From NCBI GenBank assembly GCA_031416415.1, contig JANOTP010000083.1, forward strand, positions 25,450 through 89,449: a stretch of 64,000 nucleotides of DNA. The letters are read 5' to 3'. This DNA is from JANYCO01 sp031416415 (GTDB lineage: Bacteria; Bacteroidota; Bacteroidia; Cytophagales; Cytophagaceae). The stretch's first letter is position 1. Every line of letters starts with the position of its first letter. The position numbers and the translations under genes are program-made. Positions 18,527-26,628 of the stretch are shown here, piece by piece. The notes below the pieces were generated by a model that had not been told where the DNA came from, did not search any database, and saw only the letters and a program-made list of their open reading frames with translations.

Positions 18527-18802
18527 TTACTTTTTCTTCTTCACATCCTTAGGAGTCTCTGCTACAAAACCTGTAAGAGCAATTCCTAATAAAAAAGCAG
18601 CAACTGCATAATCAATTTTCGAAAGGGCATTTCCTTTAAAAAATAAAACGACTGAAAAACCAAATCCAGAAAAAATCAGCAATAAACTACAAATTAAGAT
18701 TATAATTATAGCGTTTTTATTTTTAATAAATGGCTCATACATTCTGCTTTTAACGAGAAGCAAAAGAACGAGAACGACTCCTGAAATAATTGTAAAAGGC
18801 AT
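18527..18802 (-). CDS. small membrane protein (91 aa)
   Basis: Not recognised. It has three hydrophobic helices (about 1-17, 30-55, 64-81) and a lysine-rich C-terminus (ETPKDVKKKK), so it should sit in the inner membrane with a cytosolic tail. It starts 21 nt after the nitrilase-family gene and is likely the last gene of the set B operon. A link to export or membrane anchoring of the set B product is possible but unsupported by any motif. Confidence 0.65.
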   Translation of the reverse strand: MPFTIISGVVLVLLLLVKSRMYEPFIKNKNAIIIILICSLLLIFSGFGFSVVLFFKGNALSKIDYAVAAFLLGIALTGFVAETPKDVKKKK

Positions 18803-18823
18803 AAAAATTGTTTTGATTATTTA

Positions 18824-19777
18824 TTATTCCTTATCTGTAAGCCAAGAAACTTTTTGTTCTGACTGATGTTCCTGACCAATTATAGTTTTATACAAATCTG
18901 GACGTCGGGCTTTTTTATAACGATATCCACCTGCTTGAGTCAATTTTTCTGGAGTAATAACTGCGGTTACAATATCGTCTCCCAACGTTCTGCATTCTGA
19001 AAGTACATCACCGAAAGGATCTAGTATCATCGAACAACCATTCTTTAATTGATCATCGTCCATTCCTATCGGATTGGAAAATACTACATAAATAGCATTG
19101 TCATAAGCACGAGCGGGTAGCCATTTCATAAGCCAATCACGACCTTTCATTCCATCAAACTCAAGTCTTAAAGAAGTAGGATCGGCTTCTCGGTTTTCCC
19201 AAAGCTTAGGATCTACAAATCCTGCACCGGGTCTCGTTGATGGCGTGCACATCGTTACATGAGGCATAAAAATAATGTCAGCACCAAGCAAGTTTGTAGC
19301 CCTAACATTTTCAATTATATTATTGTCATAACAAATTAAAATTCCACATTTCCAACCTAAAATTTCAAACACACAGTACTGGTTTCCTGGAGTCAAATAT
19401 GGATTTATAAACGGATGAAGTTTTCTGTATTTTGCGACAAAACCATTTTTATCTACACAAACATAAGCCTTATATAAATTATCTTCTCTATCTTTTTCAA
19501 ACAACCCAGCTAAAACAATTATATTATATTTTTTAGCTATTTCAATAAGTGCAAGAATACTTTCTCCATCTGGAATATACTCTGCTAGCGCTAACATTTG
19601 TTGTTTAGAAAATTGTCGCGCAAAAGTATAACCGGTGATTGAACATTCATGAAAAGCTACAACATCAGAGCCTTCTTTTGCGGCTTGTTGTGAAAGTTTA
19701 TCGATAACAGATAAATTATACTTTTTATCTCCGCTTTTATTTTCAAATTGTGCTGTTGCAATTTTAATATTTTTCAT
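18824..19777 (-). CDS. carbon-nitrogen hydrolase (nitrilase superfamily)
   Basis: A 317-aa protein with the full catalytic triad of the nitrilase superfamily: E44 (FHECSITGY), K119 (YRKLHPF) and C149 (GILICYDN). Family members hydrolyse amides, carbamoyl groups or nitriles; the substrate here is unknown. It follows the Anbu gene by 61 nt on the same strand and precedes the small membrane protein by 21 nt, so it is probably part of set B. In that setting it could remove an amide cap or recycle an amidated product (inference). It could instead be an ordinary housekeeping amidase placed here by chance. Confidence 0.88.
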   Translation of the reverse strand: MKNIKIATAQFENKSGDKKYNLSVIDKLSQQAAKEGSDVVAFHECSITGYTFARQFSKQQMLALAEYIPDGESILALIEIAKKYNIIVLAGLFEKDREDNLYKAYVCVDKNGFVAKYRKLHPFINPYLTPGNQYCVFEILGWKCGILICYDNNIIENVRATNLLGADIIFMPHVTMCTPSTRPGAGFVDPKLWENREADPTSLRLEFDGMKGRDWLMKWLPARAYDNAIYVVFSNPIGMDDDQLKNGCSMILDPFGDVLSECRTLGDDIVTAVITPEKLTQAGGYRYKKARRPDLYKTIIGQEHQSEQKVSWLTDKE

Positions 19778-19838
19778 CTCAATTATAAAATTTTTGCGTT
19801 TATGTTATACGAGATTTTGCTAATCTCACAACACGATA

Positions 19839-20564
19839 TTATTTCGCTTTATTCAACACCACATTCATCCATTCTTCAGGAATATTTTGCAATGCGACTT
19901 GAAGTTCTTGAGCCCAATAATCAGATACTTTGGCAAGATCTTCTTTTTCAAAACGGTGTTCCACCATATTGAAACTATTTCTTTTATACAATACAACGTC
20001 TATTGGAAAATCAACGTCATTGGCACTTACTCTGGTAGAATCAAAAGACAAGAAACCTGTTTTGAGTGCAATGCTCATACTCGTCTCGTACGTGAGGGTA
20101 CGGTTCAAAATTGGTTTTCCGTATCCGCTATTACCAATAATAACAAAAGGTGTACTTTCTCCAATTTCTACCCAATTACCTTCTGGATAAAGCAAATATA
20201 ATTTATGTTCATCGTCGTCTTTGAGTTGCCCACCTACTATTGTAAATAAATTAAAATACAATCCTGCTTTTTCAAGAGATGCTTTGTCTTCTTCTGCTAC
20301 TCTCCGAAGCTGCTCTCCAAAAGCATTTACTGCTTTGTATAGTTTGTTAAATTTTAGTCCTGGTGTTTCTAATACTTCTTCAAAATAGGTAACGGCTTTA
20401 TCACGTACAGATCTAAGTCCACTAGTCATTAGAAAAAGTGAATGTCCTTCGTCGTTATGAATGGAGATTTTTTTGGCAGTAGTTGCTTCTGTTCCTGAAG
20501 TAATTCTTGTATCAGCGATTGCTACAAGTCCAGATTTTAGTTTAATACCGAGACAATAAGTCAT
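19839..20564 (-). CDS. Anbu proteasome-like peptidase, set B
   Basis: A 241-aa NTN-hydrolase related to HslV and proteasome beta subunits. The start MTYCLGIKLKSGLVAIADTR places a Thr at position 2, the expected N-terminal nucleophile after Met removal. The match to GLVAIADTR and LFLMTSGL blocks is typical of Anbu (bacterial proteasome homologue, COG3484). Anbu is known to co-occur with ATP-grasp, alpha-E and transglutaminase genes, as it does here; its substrate is not established. The gene is 173 nt downstream of the set B transglutaminase, so it may have its own promoter. Set A has no Anbu copy. Confidence 0.92.
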   Translation of the reverse strand: MTYCLGIKLKSGLVAIADTRITSGTEATTAKKISIHNDEGHSLFLMTSGLRSVRDKAVTYFEEVLETPGLKFNKLYKAVNAFGEQLRRVAEEDKASLEKAGLYFNLFTIVGGQLKDDDEHKLYLLYPEGNWVEIGESTPFVIIGNSGYGKPILNRTLTYETSMSIALKTGFLSFDSTRVSANDVDFPIDVVLYKRNSFNMVEHRFEKEDLAKVSDYWAQELQVALQNIPEEWMNVVLNKAK

Positions 20565-20737
20565 TAACTATTTATTTTTAAGTGGTAATTGTTGAATTAC
20601 AATTATCAAACTTCCTAAAAAAATTGGCCATTCACAAATAATACCGTCGAAATACTGCTATATCCTCAATAATAAAGAGTTTAAGCACTTTCGTTAAACG
20701 ACAAGAAAGAATAGATTACTTATAATAGTTAGCTAAC

Positions 20738-21586
20738 TTATTGAGCAGCTACTTTTACTTGATAAGAAGATTTGTTTTCGCCACCATGACTTCGAAGCAC
20801 TCCTTTTATAGGTGTACAATCTATAAAATCTGCACCGTGTGAAACTTTAATAAAATTTTCATCTACTAATAAATTATTCGTAGGGTCAAATCCTACCCAA
20901 CCAAGTTCTGGTACAAAAGCCTCTACCCATGCATGCATAAAAGAGGCCCCTAAAAATTTCTTCCCTTGATTAAGATAGCCAGATACATACCTTGCAGGTA
21001 TCTTATTATGCCTTGCCATTCCAATAAAAATATGCGCATAATCCTGACACACTCCTTTTTTTAACTTTAATGCTTCATCTGCTTTTGTAGTTACTGTTGT
21101 CGCATTTTTCTGATACGTCAGAAGTTTATTTACATGTGTATTTAGTTTTGTAAGATACTCAAACACTGAAATGTCTTTTGTGTAATTAAGAATAAAGTTT
21201 TGATTCTTAGCATCAATACACGCCAAAGATGATTTTATCAAAAACAAATGATGATCGATATAGAAATCATTTGATTGCATTGTATCAAGTTCTTCTTTCA
21301 ATGTTAAAACAGAAGAGAATGGCAACTTAGTCTTTCTCTTTTGAACTATCGCTTTATAACTAAATTTAAACTCCTTAAAATTATTCTTTGCTTTTACTCT
21401 ACTTATTTCGAATCCAAAAAGATTTTTATAATTAAAAATACTTTCTGATAAAGAACTCCTCACGGCAGTATCAACAAGTATTTGAGTTAAATCATGACAA
21501 GGGCTTACATTAAATTCAAATACCCCTTCCATAATATTTTCTGAGTAAACATTACTTGAATTATATTCAATGATGTATTCTGACAT
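20738..21586 (-). CDS. transglutaminase-fold peptidase-like protein, set B
   Basis: A 282-aa protein with an N-terminal beta domain and a transglutaminase core carrying C180 (KKGVCQDYAH), His in FMHAWVEAF and Asp in FDPTNN. The layout matches the set A copy at 10414, and both end with a proposed product-binding segment (DFIDCTPIKGVLRSHGG here), but overall similarity is modest. It is 24 nt after the alpha-E gene. Expected to be a cytosolic Cys peptidase or amidase acting on the product of the neighbouring ligase (inference). Confidence 0.88.
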   Translation of the reverse strand: MSEYIIEYNSSNVYSENIMEGVFEFNVSPCHDLTQILVDTAVRSSLSESIFNYKNLFGFEISRVKAKNNFKEFKFSYKAIVQKRKTKLPFSSVLTLKEELDTMQSNDFYIDHHLFLIKSSLACIDAKNQNFILNYTKDISVFEYLTKLNTHVNKLLTYQKNATTVTTKADEALKLKKGVCQDYAHIFIGMARHNKIPARYVSGYLNQGKKFLGASFMHAWVEAFVPELGWVGFDPTNNLLVDENFIKVSHGADFIDCTPIKGVLRSHGGENKSSYQVKVAAQ

Positions 21587-21610
21587 AGCAGTAGTTCTAT
21601 TTTTTATAAA

Positions 21611-22558
21611 TTAATAACTCATATAATTATCTTCTATTTCACGCGCCATCTCATAGATCTGCGTTAGCGTGTTTTCTAAAAACCCAAGTGTATCTTCTTC
21701 AATATCTTCCATTGTCATATAACTGTATGCTGCATTCATTTTTCCCACTTCAAACTCAATCGTTCCGGGAACAGCAAATTTGAGCGTTGAAATTTTATTC
21801 AAGCTCATATTAATATGACGCAAATTATAGGAAATAGATTTTGGAAACTCTTTGTTAAGAATTAGAAATTCCAACGCATCGTGTATGTTTGGTACCGATC
21901 GATAGTAGATACGACTCATATCGAATGCTTCTACACTTTTTAACATCGTAACACAATGATAACTTTCAATAGACTTTCCTAGTTTTTGTTTTTCTATTTT
22001 CTGTATATCCTTAACCTTAGAATATAAAATTCTAGTAGTCTGGCTAGCTCTTTCAAGATGCATTCCCATTCGTATTAAGGACCAAGATTCATCATGAAGT
22101 AAGGTATTGTCAATGTATCCTGTCACAATAGAACATTGTTCCATTACCTTATCTGTAAAAAAATAAATGCCTTCTTTTTTTAAATCTTTTTCTGTGAAAC
22201 CATTTGCGAAATGATAAAATTTATTGATCGCCCCCCAGAGTTCTGAAGAAATTGAATCTCTTGCACCACGAGCATTTTCACGGGCATACATGATACTACT
22301 TCGAATAGAAACATGATTCGTTTCATCCAGTGCTATTAAATAATTTATTTTATCTTCGTCGTAATTTTCACTACTTTTTTTATACTCTTCGTCAAGGCCA
22401 AGCATAGTTAGAATGGACTCAAATATAAATTCTCGTTTACTGGCTAAGGGCGCATCGAGTGCAGAATAATAATGCACTTTTATATATCTGGAAGCTTGAT
22501 CAGCCCTCTCAAGATAACGTCCCATCCAAAATAAACTATTGGCAATTCTTGATAACAT
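21611..22558 (-). CDS. alpha-E domain protein, set B
   Basis: A 315-aa all-helical protein. It opens with MLSRIANSLFWMGRYLERAD, the hallmark of the alpha-E family (DUF403, COG2307), and shows further conserved parts (RENARGARDSISSELWGAIN, SWSLIRMGMHLERASQTTR). The molecular role of alpha-E is unknown; it always travels with the permuted ATP-grasp, either fused (set A) or separate (here). It lies 48 nt after the ATP-grasp and 24 nt before the transglutaminase. Confidence 0.92.
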   Translation of the reverse strand: MLSRIANSLFWMGRYLERADQASRYIKVHYYSALDAPLASKREFIFESILTMLGLDEEYKKSSENYDEDKINYLIALDETNHVSIRSSIMYARENARGARDSISSELWGAINKFYHFANGFTEKDLKKEGIYFFTDKVMEQCSIVTGYIDNTLLHDESWSLIRMGMHLERASQTTRILYSKVKDIQKIEKQKLGKSIESYHCVTMLKSVEAFDMSRIYYRSVPNIHDALEFLILNKEFPKSISYNLRHINMSLNKISTLKFAVPGTIEFEVGKMNAAYSYMTMEDIEEDTLGFLENTLTQIYEMAREIEDNYMSY

Positions 22559-22606
22559 TTAACTATTATTTTATAATAAATACCTACTAACTAATTTATA
22601 ATGGAA

Positions 22607-24088
22607 TTATTCTCCCAATACCCATGTATCCTTAGAACCTCCACCCTGCGAAGAATTCACAACTAAACTTCCTCTGGTAAGTGCCACACGAGAAAGGCCT
22701 CCCTTCAAGACAAACTGTTTATTTCGTCCCATCAAACAAAATGTTCGAAGGTCAATATGTCGTTGTTCAAATTTCTCTTCTTCTTCTATAAAGGTACTAT
22801 GTACAGACAAGGACATTATAGGCTGAGCAATATACTTCCGTCGATTAGCAGTGATTACTTTTTTGAATTCCGCTATTTCCTCTTTTGTTGCTTTACTACC
22901 AATCAGAATTCCATATCCTCCTGATTCATCTACAGGCTTCACCACAAGGTTGTGCATGTTTTCCATTACAAACTGATAATCTTTTTCAATTTCGCAACGA
23001 TACGTATGTACATTTTTTAAAATGGGTTCTTCTTTTAAATAATATCGAATTATTTCAGGTACATATATATAAACCGCTTTATCATCCGCAGCGCCTGTTC
23101 CGGGAGCATTAATAAGCGTTACATTACCTGCTTTATAAGCACCCATAATACCTGCAACACCAAGATATGAATCTGCTCTATATACAAGAGGATCAATAAA
23201 ATCGTCGTCTACTCGACGGTAAATAACGTCTACGCGCTGAGGACCAAACATGGTTTTCATGTAAACGAAACTTTTATCTACGAACAAATCTCTTCCTTCT
23301 ACCAATTGAAGACCCATGCTTTGAGCAAGAAATGAATGTTCATAATACGCAGAGTTATAAATACCAGGAGACATGATTACACAAGTAGGATCGTCAATCC
23401 CATCAGGGGCTACAGACTTTATCATATCGAGCAATTGCTCAGGGTAATCGTCAATCGGTTTTACATCGTGACTTAAAAAAAGATTCGAGAAAACTTTTTT
23501 CATCGTCTCACGATTCGACAATACATAACTAACACCCGAGGGACATCTTGCATTGTCTTCCAAAACGTAATATTCTCCATCGCTATGGCGAATAAGATCG
23601 GTACCACAAATATGGGTATAAATTCCACCTGGAGGATTCACTCCAATCATTTCTCGATTGTAAAAATTAGAAGTAAAGACCAAATCAGCGGGCACAATAC
23701 CATCTCTCATTATATTTTTGTCGTGATACATATCGTACAAAAACATATTTATTGCTTTATTACGTTGTATCACTCCTGTTTCAATATGTTCCCATTCGGT
23801 TGCTGAAATAATTCTTGGCATTAGGTCAAACGGAAAGATTCGCTCTACACCTTTTAAAGTATCTGAATATACCGCAAAAGTTACCCCTTGATTGAAAAAA
23901 GTTATTTTTGCAAACTCATCTAGTTTTTTATAATCTTCTACAGAAAGCTTACCAAAATGTTTTAAAACTTTCTGATAGTGTTTTGCAATTTTGCCGTCTT
24001 CCTTAAATACCTCGTCAAACAATGCCTTGTTGAAAGGATAAGTGCTAAATACGGAATTTTTTGAGTCAACAGGATGCAGGTCGGTCAT
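22607..24088 (-). CDS. circularly permuted ATP-grasp protein, set B
   Basis: A 493-aa stand-alone permuted ATP-grasp (DUF404/DUF407, COG2308). Key blocks are visible: FPFDLMPRIISATEWEHIE, VLEDNARCPSGVSYVLSNRE, VIYRRVDDDFIDPL, LVVKPVDESGGYGILIGSK (nucleotide-binding loop) and NSSQGGGSKDTWVLGE at the C-terminus. The intact glycine-rich loop suggests an active ligase. In family knowledge, this enzyme is predicted to form peptide-type bonds with ATP. It is the first gene of set B; a strongly AT-rich 400-nt gap lies upstream, where its promoter must be. Confidence 0.92.
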   Translation of the reverse strand: MTDLHPVDSKNSVFSTYPFNKALFDEVFKEDGKIAKHYQKVLKHFGKLSVEDYKKLDEFAKITFFNQGVTFAVYSDTLKGVERIFPFDLMPRIISATEWEHIETGVIQRNKAINMFLYDMYHDKNIMRDGIVPADLVFTSNFYNREMIGVNPPGGIYTHICGTDLIRHSDGEYYVLEDNARCPSGVSYVLSNRETMKKVFSNLFLSHDVKPIDDYPEQLLDMIKSVAPDGIDDPTCVIMSPGIYNSAYYEHSFLAQSMGLQLVEGRDLFVDKSFVYMKTMFGPQRVDVIYRRVDDDFIDPLVYRADSYLGVAGIMGAYKAGNVTLINAPGTGAADDKAVYIYVPEIIRYYLKEEPILKNVHTYRCEIEKDYQFVMENMHNLVVKPVDESGGYGILIGSKATKEEIAEFKKVITANRRKYIAQPIMSLSVHSTFIEEEEKFEQRHIDLRTFCLMGRNKQFVLKGGLSRVALTRGSLVVNSSQGGGSKDTWVLGE

Positions 24089-24488
24089 AAATAATATGAA
24101 ATTTTCAATAATTTAACTTAGCAAGATAATTTCATAAAGTCAATAAAATTTAAATATTTATTACAAATTACTATTAAAAACAGGAATTTGTATGAAATAA
24201 ATTTAACAAAACCAATATTTGATAGAACTAATAGTTATTTCTACATATATGATTTTATTAATATCATTATTTTTTGGGGCATTTTTTATCAAGAAATTCA
24301 AAAACAGGGTCATTATTTTAATATAATTTCAAAATATATAGACATTATTGAAATATATACATTAAAGTTAACCCAATTTTACCAAAAAAACATAAATTAT
24401 ATAAAAAATTACTTCCAATTTAAAGACAGCATTAGACATCTATCTATCCTAAACTTAAAACTGCAAATTCTTCTCTTTACTATATTTT
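24089..24488. other. AT-rich intergenic region upstream of set B
   Basis: No supported gene. A weak 115-codon reading frame on the plus strand from 24188 is dominated by I, F, Y, N and K as expected from AT-rich noncoding DNA and overlaps the next gene. The region should contain the set B promoter; no exact TAnnTTTG box was found on the minus strand. Confidence 0.55.
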
Positions 24489-25070
24489 TTAAAAAAGAAC
24501 CTCAATCAATAGCCGATCTTTCCACCTCCATCTAATCCATGCCTCCTTTTGCTTCTTTTCATTTTGCACTTTAATCCAATCTCCTTTTACAGCTAAAACT
24601 TTATAGTTTTCGTCTTTACTGACAAGATTCACAATAGCTCCCATATCTGATGGCTCTGAACGAAACAAATTTTGTTTGTCAGGTCTTATTACACCCTTAG
24701 ACTTTGAGAGTAGGAGGTCCCAGCTTTTAAAAACTGTATTTGTATCGTTAACAATGTAGACCTCATCCGATTTATTGACTACTATTTTAAAATAGTTACT
24801 TGTATTTTCTGTACAAACAAAATAACAGATTTTTTCTTCCGACTTATAAAACTTAGGATAAATATTTTTGTCTGGTTTGTTAGTAAAAACATTTTTAGAA
24901 AGGGTTTTCAATTCCTTATCCTTATAAAAAATAAATTTGTCCAACACTTCCTTTGTAGTAGCAATCGCTATTATACCAATTCCAAGTTTGTCTGTTTTAT
25001 TTTCTGAGCTAGACTGTCCTTGACTTACCAAAGAGATGAGTAGGAGAAATAATGTGAAAGTGTTTTTCAT
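24489..25070 (-). CDS. secreted protein with possible C-terminal SH3-like domain
   Basis: A 193-aa protein not assigned to a family with confidence. Residues 1-18 are a signal peptide (MKNTFTLFLLLISLVSQGQ). The last 55 residues (MGAIVNLVSKDENYKVLAVKGDWIKVQ, then a WIRWRWKD segment) have the spacing of a bacterial SH3 (SH3b) domain with GDWIKV as its core. The middle is charged and of unknown fold. It is single, 400 nt upstream of set B in transcription order, so it may not belong to that operon. Confidence 0.65.
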   Translation of the reverse strand: MKNTFTLFLLLISLVSQGQSSSENKTDKLGIGIIAIATTKEVLDKFIFYKDKELKTLSKNVFTNKPDKNIYPKFYKSEEKICYFVCTENTSNYFKIVVNKSDEVYIVNDTNTVFKSWDLLLSKSKGVIRPDKQNLFRSEPSDMGAIVNLVSKDENYKVLAVKGDWIKVQNEKKQKEAWIRWRWKDRLLIEVLF

Positions 25071-25550
25071 ATCTATGACGAATGTTTCTGTTGTGAATAT
25101 ATAAATAGTTTATCATAAGTTATAAATCTCAAACTGTTTTTTTTATAGAAGCGGACAGTTAGTTTCGACAACAATTATTAGGATTGATTTATATGCAATC
25201 CAAGGAAAAAATGGTTTATAGCAAAAAAAATTTCTTCCTCACACTTCACTAGAAAGCTGCCTTACCATTGTCTTAAGCGAAAAATATACATTACTTATGT
25301 GAAGAAACAATATCCTTAACGATAGCGATAGTATTAAAATCTGACTAATCACTCATTTTAAATATATTATTGGGAATTGGTGGTCAACCTTAAATACGAC
25401 TAGCGATTTAAGAATATCAATTTATACGATTACCCCTCATAAGAAGGTAGCATAAAAAATTTATCAAACGAAATATCTTGGGGACTTCTCAATACTCTTG
25501 CTAACCCATCGTTAGAAAGAAACATCTTACTTGAAAATAGCGGAAATAAA
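25071..25550. other. intergenic region without recognised gene
   Basis: About 480 nt between the hypothetical gene and the accD terminator. Only short frames are present; the longest of interest (about 25346-25459, plus strand) reads KYIIGNWW and then YTITPHKK but does not match a family I recognise. It could be a decayed gene end. The accD terminator borders it at 25551-25575. Confidence 0.5.
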
Positions 25551-25575
25551 AAATCCCGCTTTTGGAGCGGGATTT
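25551..25575 (-). terminator. rho-independent terminator of accD
   Basis: A perfect 10-bp stem AAATCCCGCT / AGCGGGATTT with a 5-nt loop is followed, in the minus direction, by a T run. It lies 5 nt beyond the accD stop codon. Confidence 0.88.
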
Positions 25576-25580
25576 AAATT

Positions 25581-26441
25581 TTATATTACTTTTGGAATTG
25601 GCTTCAGCATACCCAGCAGATCGCTAAGTTTCTTTTTCATATCCTTTCGGTCTACAATAAAATCAAGAAACCCATGTTCAAGAACAAACTCAGCACTTTG
25701 AAAACCTTCTGGAAGATCTTTACCGATTGTTTCTCTGATAACACGAGGACCAGCAAACCCAATTAGAGAGCCTGGTTCTGATATATTAAAATCTCCTAAC
25801 ATAGCATAAGATGCCGTAACACCTCCTGTAGTTGGGTCGGTAAGAATAGAAATATAAGGTAATCCTTCTTTATCAAGTAATGCAAGCCTGGCAGAAGTTT
25901 TTGCCATTTGCATTAAAGAAAATCCAGCTTCCATCATTCTAGCACCTCCCGATTTGGAGATCATTATAAAAGGAATTTTTTTCTTTCTTGAATGATCAAT
26001 TGCTCTTGCTATTTTTTCACCAACCACAGACCCCATTGAGCCTCCGATAAAACGAAAATCCATACAGGCAATAGTTACATCAATACCGTGAATTTTACCT
26101 GAAGCAGAACGTACAGCATCTTTAAGACCTGTTTTCTTTTGGGAAGCTACAATCCTACTTGGATAAGGCTGAGTATCAACAAATGTGAGTGGATTCGCAG
26201 AAGTAAGGTTTTCATCTAGTTCAACGAACTCATTGTCGTCAAACAAAACTTCAAAATACTCTTTTGAATTTATCCTATCGTGATAATTACAGGCGGGACA
26301 AACATAACTACTAGCGGCATGTTCTTCTACCTGCATTATTTTTTTACAACTTGGGCACTGATGCCACAAACCATCTGGCACTTCCAACTTCTCTTCTGTC
26401 GGAGTTACGATGCCCTTTTCTGTTCTTTTATACCAAGACAT
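25581..26441 (-). CDS. accD: acetyl-CoA carboxylase carboxyltransferase subunit beta
   Basis: A 286-aa protein of normal length. The N-terminal zinc ribbon has C29, C32, C48 and C51 (CPSCKK, CPACNY). The crotonase-like carboxyltransferase core follows, with the oxyanion-hole blocks KSGGARMMEAGFSLMQMAKT, LTDPTTGGVTASYAMLGD and AEPGSLIGFAGPRVIRET-like sequence. AccD pairs with AccA to move the carboxyl group from biotin to acetyl-CoA, making malonyl-CoA for fatty acids. accA is not nearby. A strong terminator follows directly. Confidence 0.97.
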   Translation of the reverse strand: MSWYKRTEKGIVTPTEEKLEVPDGLWHQCPSCKKIMQVEEHAASSYVCPACNYHDRINSKEYFEVLFDDNEFVELDENLTSANPLTFVDTQPYPSRIVASQKKTGLKDAVRSASGKIHGIDVTIACMDFRFIGGSMGSVVGEKIARAIDHSRKKKIPFIMISKSGGARMMEAGFSLMQMAKTSARLALLDKEGLPYISILTDPTTGGVTASYAMLGDFNISEPGSLIGFAGPRVIRETIGKDLPEGFQSAEFVLEHGFLDFIVDRKDMKKKLSDLLGMLKPIPKVI

Positions 26442-26628
26442 TTCTTTTCTCTCTTCTTATTTCGTTGCCAAATACTTATACGTTTTACCGACAAAAGTGT
26501 TAACAACAAAAGCGTTCTCTTTTTATAATAGGAACTACAAATATACCGATTTTTTAAAAAAAGCAACAGTTATTCACATTGTTTATGCAATGTCCTATTT
26601 AACAGATATTTGTATATTTATAAGAGGA

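Noticed and set aside
24188..24535. 115-codon plus-strand frame
   Set aside because: Composition (I, F, Y, N, K) fits AT-rich noncoding DNA; it overlaps a gene with a signal peptide and has no recognisable motif.
25346..25459. Short frame reading KYIIGNWW and then YTITPHKK
   Set aside because: Only about 38 codons, no recognised family; possibly a decayed gene end, but too short to call a pseudogene.
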